From assembly GCA_951394405.1 (NCBI GenBank), contig OX596336.1:4526001-4590000 (forward strand): a DNA stretch of 64,000 bases, in the 5' to 3' direction. A program made the translations under genes and the position numbers. Below are positions 9,636 to 20,737 of this stretch, piece by piece; the stretch's first letter is position 1; each line of letters starts with the position of its first letter. The notes beneath the pieces were generated by a model. That model did not search any database. It saw nothing but the letters and a program-made list of their open reading frames with translations, and was not told the origin of the DNA. The DNA comes from Coprinellus micaceus (taxonomy: Eukaryota; Basidiomycota; Agaricomycetes; Agaricales; Psathyrellaceae).

Positions 9636-9915
9636 GGTGGACCAGTGCGCAGACGCCCGCACCTCGTCGTAGGACTTTGCCTTTGAGCCATCACAGTGGC
9701 GGGGGGACTAATCCAATAAAACGTCACATCGCAACGCGCTTCTCGAGATAAAATACATACAGCAGTCATCGATGGTCCAAGGCTTCGTCAAGATCGTAAG
9801 TAAATAAATGCTACAGTCAGAAGATATGCGTGTCGTCAGGTCATGAAAGTCGTTAACAAACAAAACATCAAGAAGTCAAAAAGGCGCCCAACCCAAACCT
9901 AACTCAAGCCCAAGC

Positions 9916-12900
9916 TCACCGCGAGCCCTCATCCCCAGGCAACTCCACAGTCCTCACCCTTTTACTCTTCAACAGCTCGTCCATCAACGGGCTGCCCGGA
10001 AGGACCGCCGGGGGACCCTGCGCAGGCGTCGCCCACACCTCGCCCGCCCCCACCGCCGGCGAACCCACCCCCGATCCCACTAACTCGCGCTTACTCGGGG
10101 CTGGAGACACCGGAGGCGTCTCGCCCCACGCCGACCCCGAGGCAGCAGGTGCAACCGCATAACTCTGGTTATCAAACAACCCTTTGGGTGCCCCGCGGAG
10201 GACTTGGAATCGTCCCCACCCTTTCTTATCTTTATGACCCGGGAGAGCCTTTCCACCGACGCTGCTAGGAGACATGCTGGGTGAAGAAGGGACGGAGCTT
10301 GTGACGCTGCTGGGGGATGAGATGAAGAACTTGGTGCCTCGACCGTGTCCTATGTTCGGGGAGATCCCGACGTCGGGACTCCAGGGCACGTTGGCGCCAT
10401 CGTCATCTTCTGCCTCTGGGGGTTCTGCGGGTGTCGGCGTAGATGGTATGGTCTCAGTAGGTGGTTGGGTGGGGGTCGGGGGAACGGTTTCGCTTGGTTC
10501 GCCTATTGGGATGGGGAGAGGGGAGGTTGGAGTCGAAGGAGGCGGTGAGGTGGGTGGTGAAGGCTCTGGACAAGGCAAGGGGGACCCTGGGTATGATGGG
10601 GCAGGAGATGTGGGTGTTGAAGGGGATGGGAGGGGTTGAGGCGTGGAAGGCGGAGGGGAGGCAGGTAGGTCTTCTGGCGGGAGAGGCACCGGGCTTGTGG
10701 TCGGCGATTTGGGGAACTGGTTCTCATACCACGTTCCTGGAATGAGGGCAATGGGGAACAACCACGTCGCTGAGAGGATGACTCCGTATCCTATTTAACG
10801 AACCATATCAGTACTAAGAAACCTTAAGAGCAGACGGAGGAAGGAGTAGACTCACCAACGTCGTAACTCCTCACCTGATTCCAGCTCCATGAAATAAACG
10901 TGCCGATGTAACCCAGGTACGGCGCCAGCCTTTGGAGAAGCATGACGGTGGGCTGAAGGGGAAGAGGGAGAATATCGATGGGGATGTTGTTGAAGAACCA
11001 CGTCAAGGCGGCTGTGATGAGTGCCGCGCGTTTCTGTGCTTCGATGGTCTTATCGTTCAGGACGAGCATAGCTGGGGGTGGGAGGTACCTACATGAAAAG
11101 GTTAGGTTAACTAGAGTGCCCAAGCCCGAGTGATAGGAGAGACGTACACACGGTATCCCCACCACATAACCTCATATGACACTTTATCCGCCGAGGGTAC
11201 CCAAGCCTTCGCCTCCTTGATTCTAAACCTCTTCCCTCCTTCATCGACTAGTTCACCATTCTCTGCGGTATGAAGTGGCCTGGGGCTACCCATATATGGT
11301 GACCGCGGGAGTTCATTAGCGCCCATATATGGCGAACGCGGCATGGCCCTTGGGCTACCGATGTACGGGGAGAGAGCAAGATCATTAGGGCCACCATGGT
11401 ATAGTCTTGGACTGCCGATGTACGGCGAACGAGGAAGCTCGGGTGGACTGGCCGTCGGAGGAGAAACCATAATCTCTGGCGTTGCCACATTGTCCGGCTG
11501 CTTTTCCGCTTCAGCTTCTTGAGTTGCTGAGAACCACCCCGCCAACGGCCACATCGTCTTCACCCAACCTCCAACTGGGATGACCGCCTCCTCTGCCTTT
11601 GCCTTGCCCGCTCGGGGCTCTCCCATACCAAGGAGCTCCTCCTCGGGTATCTCCTCCTCGTAGTACACAGGCGCAACCTCAGCCAACTCCACAAGATCTG
11701 CTTTGGTGGGGATGAGAGGAGAGTACAGCATCACACTTCCCGTATCCGCATAGGGAGTATCCTGCCCGCCACCGCCCCCTCTCTGGCCATCACCACCACT
11801 CCCATCCTGGTCCCCATCCTCTTTCCCAATCCCTATTCTCTGTAGTATATCCCACACCGTCGTCCGCCCTGCTTCCTTCTCCTTCCCACCATTCATGATC
11901 GTAGCGCTCTGCAGCAGCCTCAACAGCTCCCTGTCCTCATCAGGCAGCTTCGGCGCAGCACCAGGCGGCGGTATAGGCTTCCCATTCTTGTCTCGTTTGG
12001 GTGGCGGTGGTTTGGATGGTACAATCGGAAGTGCGCGCCTCTTTCCTCCTTTACGTGGAGAGCGGGGTGTCGAGGGAGGGGTGGTCGGGGTATCTTCTGG
12101 GGGTAAGGGTATCGTTCTAGATGGGGGTGCAGACGGTGGTGGACTATTCGGGGGAAGAGGCGCTGGGGTGGGCAAGGCGTCGATGAGGGATTGGAGCCTA
12201 TGAGCGAGGACGGCAGGGTCGCTGAGGTCAAGATGGTCGTCGTCTTCTGGGCTGGGAAGCGGTGGTTGCTCGAAGTAATGGGCGGTAGAAGTTGATGGAA
12301 GTGGGTATTTCTGATGTGATTCTTCCGTCTCTTCGTCTGACGACCCCTCGTGGTCGGATGCCTCTGGCTCTTCGCCCTCCGCGACCATGCTGAGGAGCTT
12401 GGCGTGTCCGTAAGCCGGTGGACTCCATTGCTGAGCTGGGTCCTGAGAAGGCCTTGGCTCGTCGATACTCTTCCTTCGAGTCACCTCGACTGTAACGCCA
12501 GAGGATTCCGTTGTAGCAGCCCCCTTCCCTCCGCCAATGCTCGCAATATCCTTGCCTAACTTCTTGAGAAAGTCGGCCACTCCGACACCAGATAGAGCTA
12601 TCCTCCGTTTGATTGAGGATGAGACCGAGCTGGTGCTCTCGGTTCGCCTGAGTTCAGCACCGAAGATTGGCAACGGGGTCGGTGGTACACTGGAAGATTG
12701 GGATAGTGGGGACAAGATGGCGTCGGTTAGGGCCTGGGTCATCGACCTAGGAGACGAAGGCCGCGAGATGGATGGTGTGGGGAGCTGTTTGGGACTCGCT
12801 GGGGTCGATTTTGCCTTGGATTTAGAGTCCTTTCCACCACTACCGTTCCCTCCACCGAACGTGCGAGCCAGTCGGTCGAGCAAGCCATCCTCCTTCACAC

Positions 12901-12940
12901 CTGAGGATTTACCTTCAGAAGACGACGACATCTTTTCCAC
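9916..12940 (-). CDS. Large disordered protein with membrane segments, three exons
   Basis: Read on the minus strand as exons 12940-11148, 11088-10856 and 10790-9916, giving 966 aa. Donors GTACGT and GTGAGT and acceptors ATGTAG and AAATAG agree in phase. Residues 1-500 are Ser/Pro/Glu-rich and mostly disordered. Near residues 525-570 there are four repeats of the type SPY(I/M)GSPR. Exons 2-3 hold the only folded-looking part, with hydrophobic stretches (LITAALTWFFNNIPIDILPL, LGYIGTFISWSW, YGVILSATWLFPIALIPG), so two or three membrane helices, followed by a second disordered Pro-rich tail. The layout suggests a membrane or organelle-contact scaffold with long cytosolic tails, but I do not recognise the family. 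Confidence 0.8.
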
Positions 12941-15073
12941 TATGCCCTAGTGAATGGGTCTTCAAATATGTAACTAAAGCTCCAATGAAATCAAAATCTA
13001 GGATGAGTTCCTGGAAAACACACCATGGATCGCTGTGAACCCTTCTCGTCTAGCTTCCTCCCCAGCCAGTCTCTGAACGACCCGTATGAAAAGTCTATAT
13101 TCTCCTAGATAGCGCACTAGGGTCTCCCAGGTCTTGAATGACTTTAGAATTGAGGAGGAGGAGGTTGGAGGAAAGTAAGGACGGCGACAGAGAATCGCGA
13201 AATGGGAGTTAGGGGCAGCTGACTCAGCACACGTGTTCCCCACATTGGGTTCAGGCCCCTATCCGCCTTTGAAATTCAATTAGGGCGAGACGATCCGAAG
13301 ACCCAGAGTTTCGACTTTTCTTTGGCGGCAAACTATACTATGGATCAGAAAAGGAATATACCGTGGTGCATTTCGACACTTCCCTACTACAAAGGTGGGT
13401 CCGTATCCCTTCCTCGGCATGGATACCTCATCTCGGACATTCATTGGCATGCTGTAGGGCTATCAGATAACCTTGACGCCGGCCAAACATGTGCCCAAGT
13501 ATATACCGCAAAGAGTGGGGTGGTTGAACTGTGGACCTTTGGAATTTATCCCTTTAGTGGTGGATCTCGAGCGTAGACGCCGACTTTAGGCGACTATAGT
13601 AGGCTTCTTTTTCGATCAAACGCCTCCCCGTATTCCAAATGCGCTGAGACCCTCGCGAGCGGGGCCCTCGGAGTAATAAACCCGTGAACCTACTCATAGG
13701 CTGCGAGTGCATTCAACATCTCAGCCTCTCTGGGGAACGAGGACCTTCTATACGTCGATCACTCAGGTTCGAGATGCATGCCCAAGCCGATTTCGCGAGA
13801 CCCAAGTATTGTTCCAATTATGTGGTGGCCCCCAATCCGAAGTTCATCTTATCCAAGAGTATATTATCAGGGTCTGGTTCTACCGCCCTCCGACCCTTGC
13901 CTAAACTGTGTTTCCCACCACTTTCGTCCGCGAGCACAAGATCCAGTGCTTACCGAAACCAGAGCATATGTGACTCATGATAGAAGAAGAAAAGAAGGCA
14001 TCTGCTAACTTCGTACTAGCCGAGAAGTGTCGCAGAACTTTCGGGAAGTCCTGCAGCCCAATCCACCCGAATGTACCTCGGCCCATTTTGGGCGCTTATT
14101 CCGATCAGGAAGCGCGATAACTGGGGCACCAACGGGGGATAGGTTATAGTCGGCGGATGCCGCTAGTAGAAACGTACTGCATGCGCAAATCTCTGGGTGC
14201 TCCCAAGGTCATGGTCACGACGAGGATGGCTCAGTCAAACAAGGGAATCGTGAATGCTTCACCGACGCCAAAGGACCACTGTTCACGACTTGTCTGTGGG
14301 GTTTTGCAATATAGTGGGGGTTACCGAAGGTACCTTTACAGTTTACCAGGTCAAATTAGTTATGTCTGCGACCCTGAGCATGCATCCCTTCAGCTGATGC
14401 GGTCGTTTTGGAGCACAATTTACGCTGATGGATGATAAATAAGATGTGCACGATCGACAACAGCCCTTGGCAGGTAGGATATAACCATCGGAAGCCAGGG
14501 ATTTGGGAACACCCTTGTGCATTAGATTTTTTGGAAGCGCCTTCTTTCATTCGCGGCAGTCCCCACGTTCCTTGCTGCCGCTCATCGTTCTGCTCGGCCC
14601 AAGGGCCTCGGATCAAACAGACGTACGGCGGCGCGTCAGTTGGACTATGGGTGACCACAAAGTTGCGTGCGGGAGCGCCCAATTCTAAGATACAAAAGCA
14701 TTTGAAGCCACTTGGAGCAGTGTCCTCCTGGCCTGTGGCTGGCCGACGGTGGCCGGTTGTCACCGAATTTCTGGCCACCGTCACCGAGTCTTGGAGGTGT
14801 TTTTGAAAGTGCGCTATGAGAAATGAGGCGGGTTGATTTTCATGGGAAAACATATGGAGGGAATGCGATGATGGCGCCCAGATAGGCACGTGCCAAGGAA
14901 CACCAGGACAGAGGTGCATTAAAAGAGAGTACAAGATGTAGCTGAATAATTGGCCTCGGTCGTGCACATGGAAATAAACAACAAACACAGTGTTCTGGTG
15001 CTTCACCACGACAGCATGAGGTGATCCCTTCAAGGGGTGAGTCTTCGAAAGGGCCTCATACAAGAAAGTAAAC
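12941..15073. other. Intergenic, no supported gene
   Basis: Short frames on both strands, the longest at 14356-15096 on the minus strand (246 codons), lack protein-like composition, splice support or recognisable motifs. A GGGCGCTTATT motif occurs at 14090-14100. I see nothing else I can support. Confidence 0.5.
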
Positions 15074-17156
15074 TCACCTCGTTTGCCGAAAAACATGGCT
15101 GATCACCTCGTACCCCCTCAATTCTGGCGCATTTGGGTTATATCTTAACTTTGCAAACATCCACACCACATCTCTCAGGTTGAGCGCGAACACTCCCTCG
15201 ACCAATAAGGTATCACCCGGATTGTTCGCCATGTCCTGTATGCATGCTTCGATTCTGTTGTCGGATGCCGGGTTAATATGTGTCCGGTAGACATTCCGGT
15301 GGGAATTGACAGAGATCCGATCCGTGAACCCAGCTTTTTTCCCGGAATGCCCACTAAGGTCGAAAAGCGAAATTGCGAGATCGGTGGGACGCTTAGCATT
15401 TGCCACTGAATCGAGATGCTCGACCTCGGGCTCTGGAGGTCCGGGGAGGTAGGCATTGACCGACGCTTCTAAGAATGTCAATAGGTCCTTCCTCCTTTGA
15501 TACGATGGCTTCGCGATGAGGCCTGGATGCTATTAGTTTCCAGAGGTGGGGATACCGAAAGGGGGCTAACTCACCATTCCGAGAGGACAGTGAAATACCT
15601 GTACATTCCCTTGAATGATAGTTGTCCCAGTCATCCCTCTGGCAATCCTCCGAACAGTAGTATGTGGCATTGCACCCACCGCAAGTCTTCAGTGTGCCGC
15701 TCCCTCTGGCCAAAGTTGTCCTCTTGGCATGCTAGAAATACGAGATGTGTTTAAAGAGGCGCGGGAGCAATGTCATGCCTACTCACGTTGAGGTTGCTAC
15801 ACATCGTAGGACCTTCTGCTCTCCTCCCGTCATCAAAAGCCATTGCGCCCCATACCAACACCCGCCGAACTTCGTCTTGCACTTGCGTTGTCTCATCTGA
15901 TAGGTTTGGATGCGCATCCGGAACGGTCAGGTCCGCGATCGCGTGTCTGTCCTCGATTGCAATGTCGTACACACTATACAGGGGAAGGAAGGCAAGGAGA
16001 TGGCGGAGTGCGGCCCTAACACGGCGAGCGACGTCAGGCACCCCGTCAACGAGGATGAGGCACTGTAGAGCGCAACGCAAAGCCCGACCTTCAACAACCT
16101 GGCGCACGATGCGGGTTGTGTCGAGTCCACTCTTCATCGCAGTTTCTGTCACAAGTGCGGTGACGCAGTCTGCGATCATCGTCCACAACTTGAGGCCAGT
16201 GAGGTTGGCGCCGGCCGCTCGCTCTGAGATTGTGGAAAGTACCAATGCAAGGTCTTGGAATGTCTTGTGGTGCGTGAACTCGTGGTGCGCCTTTGCAGTC
16301 AAATTCTTGACGATTAATAGCATGATCCATACCATGCCAGGTTCCTTCTCGATCGTTGGGCTGGTTGAATCAATGTCATCCACGATTTGCCAAGATCGCG
16401 CTTTAAAGGCCGAAAAAAACTTCCTCCTGACATTACAGCTCCCCTCCCCGAGTCGACGAAGGACCCCGGAGCAGGCCGCTTCGCTGGTGTCAAGAATTCG
16501 AGAAAATACCACTGCAATCTGGCAGGCCTTGAATGGGCCATCGTGAAACGTTACGTATTGCTGTGTTGAGGGGTCCAGGAGACAGAAAATAGCGAGGAGG
16601 ACGTCAGCAGTACGGGCCATGCCGAAGATTTCGTCCTTGTATGGGTCAACGTTGGTCGCCGAATCGATTCCGCGGAGCACCACCATAATAGCTTGGACCT
16701 CGTAATATCTCGTCCCAGGTCGATCACCATTCGTCTGAATGATATACATCATCCAGGCTGCGACGTGCCCCCAGCGATCAAGCAAAGGTCGAAAGCACCA
16801 CTCCTTGACCTGCAGAAGCCCTTCGAGAGCTGACTCGAAAACAATGAGGATGGAGGCCAGGTGACGGAGTGTGGTTATAAAATCCGCTGCAGCTCGTCGT
16901 GATGTGGTAGCGCTCATCCCACGATGGGAAGGTACGCCATCTGAGACGGTTTCCGCCAAAATATCCTCAAAAGTGTCGACCTCCATGTGCCGGATGAGGT
17001 ATCTCGCCCTCGCTTCGAGGTCATGCTTACTAGGATCGAGGCGCTTGAGGTCGACCTGGCGTGTGGCAGAGGATTAGCCTGACTGAAACCTCACAGAGCT
17101 GCCACACCCAGACTCACATCCTGTCCTCGCTGGCGTGTTCGCGGCGTTCGGGGCAT
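15074..17156 (-). CDS. MYND-type zinc-finger protein, copy 1
   Basis: Four phase-consistent exons on the minus strand: 17156-17118, 17055-15787, 15731-15575 and 15522-15074, 637 aa. Exon 1 codes only MPRTPRTRQRGQD. The long middle exon is an all-helical repeat region. The MYND core is in exon 3: CGGC, YYCSEDC, then H-x3-C (CQRDDWDNYHSREC). The proximal Cys pair is degenerate (only MCSNLNH). The C-terminal domain has DTLLVEGVFALNLRDVVWMFAKLRYNP, shared with the copies at 27.5 and 32.7 kb. The stop coincides with GTGAGT, so a further tiny exon is possible. MYND fingers bind proline-rich peptides; no SET domain is visible. Confidence 0.82.
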
Positions 17157-18337
17157 AACAGCGATTGACGCGGGAAGACAAGCAACGTTCAAATGACAAA
17201 ATCGATGTGAGCTGGTCGGAGTTGAAAATGATACATATATTCAGAAGTTCGTTCCCACTCATTCGGAGTTCAAGCAGACTGACGACAACTACATGCCCCT
17301 TTTCAACATCTAAAGCGCCTCCAGCGCGGAATGAAGGCCGCAAGGCGATTTAAAGGGCGTACAGTCTGCTTACGCCAGCGCTATTCTCTAGGCCAACTCG
17401 CGACCTGTCCTTGTGAAGGATAGCTTCAGAAAACCACCATTGATCAGGTGTGTAGTAGATGCACGTAGATGCTGTAGCGTCATGGCGGATTCATGACCGC
17501 GGCAGAATCCCACACGGGCGCTTATTTTGACGACCCTCCACTGAAATACGTGGGCAATCAGAGGGTCAATCAACCCCATGCATAAGCTTAAGAACGGAGA
17601 ACGTCTACCAATAACTTCGCGGTAACAACTCTGCGAGCGCAATCAGCAGCACGGTCCAGCAGCCCCATCCCGTTAATAGGTTGAAGTTTTGTGAAGGCAA
17701 GGGGTAAAGGTTAAACACAGACAAGGGAGCCTCGGTCCCCACGAATCTGCCAGTCCGGACGCCTGGGGGTTACAGCCTCAATCGCATCCCCTTATGTCCC
17801 CGTACTCTCTCCGAGTCATCCTCCGTCATCCTATTCCTGTAATCGGAAGGACGTAGGAGCACCTTGCCGATGACGGCAGAAGTCCAAGAAGCCCCGTCGA
17901 AGGCCCATCATCACAGATGTCACCAAAATGGGTGGCAGTTGGGAATAAGTAAATCTGAGGTGCGAGGCTCCCTTCCACGACATTTGCTTTCGCATCCAGT
18001 CCGTTTTGTCTTTACCATCCACCTCTGATTGAAGCTTGGCGTGAATACAGCCTGTAACCAACAGGGATTGCCTGTAAGCAGCGTCCTCTCCTGGATGATT
18101 AGCGCCCAATTTGGGATCGGCGCTTCATTTAATAGGCACCTGAATCGGGCCGCCATCGATCAACGAATCGTCATGGAGCCTGGCGACCGCAAGTCCCGAA
18201 TCGCACAGCTATAATCCCGGGCAGACCGCCCTGCACAGTGCTTGGCAGATGTGACTTGCTTTCGAAGCTGCTTCATCATTTCTTTGGATGGGCTGTGACT
18301 GATTGTCGCAGGGTGAGCTTGAGAACCGCGCTACGTA
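17157..18337. other. Intergenic
   Basis: No convincing gene. GGGCGCTTATTTT at 17516-17528 is 360 bp upstream of the minus-strand MYND gene, and ATTAGCGCCCAAT lies near 18098-18110. Confidence 0.5.
17516..17528 (-). promoter_or_regulatory. GGGCGCTTATTTT motif upstream of MYND copy 1
   Basis: Instance of the recurring motif, 360 bp upstream of the start at 17156. Inferred as regulatory. Confidence 0.3.
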
Positions 18338-19012
18338 CAGTAATACACCGGTCCTTTATACAGTTCGTGGCATTTTGACCCTGGGAAAGGCATTCCTGTG
18401 TCGATTCCGCTTTAGTCTTCGGATGACCCATCTCTACCTTCTTGAGTACGCACATGAATATTTTCAGAGGCTTGGAAGCCCTGTGTAGCATTCAACGAGC
18501 GGTTGAAGACGAGGTGGTCAAAACCGGCCTCTATGGGTCCCTTATACACGCGTGTGACCGAGCGTGACCCTGCCAAGTTTGGCGGGGAAGTCCTGGCGTG
18601 GCGTGACAATGCGTGACAAAACCCGGGGGTGCTCTGTATAACGTGAGCTTATACACCTCCGTTTGACAGTCCCAAACCACAAATATCGGCCGATGGACGG
18701 TCTTAGCGTGTTGAAAGGAGCTGCTAGGACGTACATTCCAACCTTTAAGGCTCAGGGTGGAGAATACCAAGGTCTGTGGCCGGAATAGGGTCAAAATCGG
18801 AGAGATCAAATGGTGCTCCTGCCGACATGTTTGATTTTTTAAATTTCATTAGATACAGTCACAGCAAAACGGGTTGTACTTGTACACGAACACATGCAAG
18901 CGCCACGCGTCATAAAATATTCTAGAGAAACAACTTGCTGACGGTCGAGAAATGGGCGGATTAGTGTGGTGTATAACTGACTCCCGGTGTATAAAGGACC
19001 GGTGTATTACTG
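18338..19012. mobile_element. 675-bp TA-flanked TIR element (MITE-like, Tc1/mariner-pogo style)
   Basis: Perfect 25-bp terminal inverted repeats at 18338-18362 and 18988-19012, starting CAGTAATACACCGG. Both ends are flanked by TA (18336-18337 and 19013-19014), the target duplication of the Tc1/mariner/pogo superfamily. No transposase ORF inside, so it is non-autonomous. The right TIR contains TATAAAGG (18990-18997), about 120 bp before the ATG of the gene at 19113, so the element may supply its TATA box. Confidence 0.82.
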
Positions 19013-19112
19013 TACTTAGCTCCCATTACATAGAAGCCCCAAATGTTGGAAGCGCAGGACCGTTTTCGCCCCACTCTCGCAAAACGACCCTCTCCGGGCC
19101 CCCAACCATACA

Positions 19113-20069
19113 ATGAGCTCGACCGTCGCAGGTACCCCACTCCCCGTCGTAGACCGCCGGCGTTTGACCACGTCGGAAACCGACCTCGTGTCCATCCTCC
19201 GAAACAAGGCCTCATGGATCTGGACGACCGAAAGAGCACCGATTTCACCTCCCAAGGGCCCAATCGACGTGCAGCGAGCCTTCCGCAAGTCGCATTTCTT
19301 TCCCGCACGATCAAAACCGACCAGCATCTCGATAATGGTCGCCGCCGACGACTACTTCGCCATGTACGTGAACGGCTTCCTCGCTCACGTCGCAGATCCC
19401 CGCCACGACTACAAGACCATCCTGGCGTTCAACGTACCACTGCCCGTCGTCAGGAACGATTCAGCTTCCGCCTGGGTCGTACTCGGGTTCCGTGTCGTCA
19501 ACCAGGTTGACAACGCTGGCTTGCTGGTGGCAGCACAGGTCAATTATGAGGGGGATCAGGCCCCGGATGTGTTCTACACTGGCCTAGACCAGACGTGGCT
19601 CGGGGAGTCGCTATTTGCAGAGCACTGGGAGCAGCCGTGGTTTGACTCGACTGCGCAGGCATCCAGCTGGAGGCCTGCACGGGTGTACACCGCGGCGCAG
19701 CTCAGCCCTGCGAACCCAACACTCATCCACCAAGAAGTCGTGGTGATGGGAGCTCTCTCACCTGCGGCTGACAACACCGCACAGCAAGGGTCGACACCAT
19801 CGTCCACAGCAGGGGTGTGTTCGGGGTCGGCACAACAGGGAGTTGGGTTGTCGAAGGGTGGGTTTGCGGGTTCGCTGGTGGGATCGATCGTGCTGGCGTT
19901 TCTGGTCGGGTCTGTCTTGTCCTTCTTCCTGGCAAAGAGGCGATATCGCAACCCCGCACCAGCGGAGAACGCATCTGGGTTCTGGGCGGTATCGTCCTCG
20001 CAAATGTCACAGCCGGTGACGACGCCTGGTAGAACACAAACACCTGGGAGGCCTGTAGCTATGGGCTAA
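19113..20069 (+). CDS. Membrane-anchored beta-sandwich protein, family member F1
   Basis: Intronless 318 aa. The N-terminal ectodomain-like part has ASWIW (W35-I-W37), a QRAFRK block and VAADDYFAMYVNG. This pattern resembles the carbohydrate-binding beta-sandwich seen at the N-terminus of alpha-L-rhamnosidase-type proteins; that link is my inference. The middle has DQTWLGE and EHWEQPWFDSTAQASSW. A low-complexity linker leads to one transmembrane helix (about 250-273), followed at once by the basic stop-transfer KRRYR and a short Pro/Thr tail ending TPGRPVAMG. No classical N-terminal signal peptide is obvious. Paralogues: F3 (25983), F4 (30980, minus) and a split copy F2. It probably acts at the cell surface or in the secretory pathway; the ligand is unknown. 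Confidence 0.8.
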   Translation: MSSTVAGTPLPVVDRRRLTTSETDLVSILRNKASWIWTTERAPISPPKGPIDVQRAFRKSHFFPARSKPTSISIMVAADDYFAMYVNGFLAHVADPRHDYKTILAFNVPLPVVRNDSASAWVVLGFRVVNQVDNAGLLVAAQVNYEGDQAPDVFYTGLDQTWLGESLFAEHWEQPWFDSTAQASSWRPARVYTAAQLSPANPTLIHQEVVVMGALSPAADNTAQQGSTPSSTAGVCSGSAQQGVGLSKGGFAGSLVGSIVLAFLVGSVLSFFLAKRRYRNPAPAENASGFWAVSSSQMSQPVTTPGRTQTPGRPVAMG

Positions 20070-20737
20070 CATGGACATTAGAGTATGACTTGCATATTGA
20101 ATCGGGTTTGGTACCGGTTTTGGTTCACTTCATAGCACTGAATTGGAAGTCCGACGTGCAAATAATAAGCGCCCGTGACACCGTGACAGTGTCGAAAGCG
20201 GCTTGATCTCGACCACCACCAAGGCCACCGTCACGTAGCTCCGTGCGTGCATTCGATGAGACGGACCTCTCTGTTGGTTGGATATGGAAACAGGGAGTTC
20301 TGTTAGTTACACTGGTGAGTACGACCTTGGCGTCAGTTCGAATCCAGGACAGACTCATCTAATTAGGATGGTCGAGTCGGGCTTGTCCAAGCTGCTGATT
20401 AATAGGGTGGTCTTCTTCGCTTGACACTATCCAAGAAGACATACCAATGTTCTCGTGCGATGTGTAACACTCTGAAGAGTGGCTCCCGAACTCCCTCGAA
20501 ACAGTTCGCGTTGCCGTCTTACGTGTCGGTGGATGGCGTTCGTCAGGTTAGATATGTCGACATGACGAGCAGCGAGGATAATGTAGCACCCCAGCAGCTT
20601 GAACCTGTCGAAGGTTCAACGCTGCGTAGAGCATCTCGAGGGAACCACGGATCACTAACTGAAGAACCACGGCCATCAAGCGACCTGGAACCGTCGCGCC
20701 AAACCATATGGACAACTTGGGTTGACTGCGAACCATC
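20070..20737. other. Intergenic
   Basis: No gene seen. ATAAGCGCCC occurs at about 20164-20174. GATGAG...CTCATC around 20258-20360 with TTCGAATCC looks tRNA-like at first sight, but the T-stem does not pair. Confidence 0.45.

Noticed and set aside
14356..15096. 246-codon minus-strand frame
   Set aside because: No protein-like periodicity or domain. Its 5' end overlaps the last exon of the MYND gene in another frame.
20258..20360. tRNA-like segment with TTCGAATCC and GATGAG/CTCATC ends
   Set aside because: The 5-bp stem that should flank the T-loop does not pair and the length is wrong, so I do not call a tRNA.
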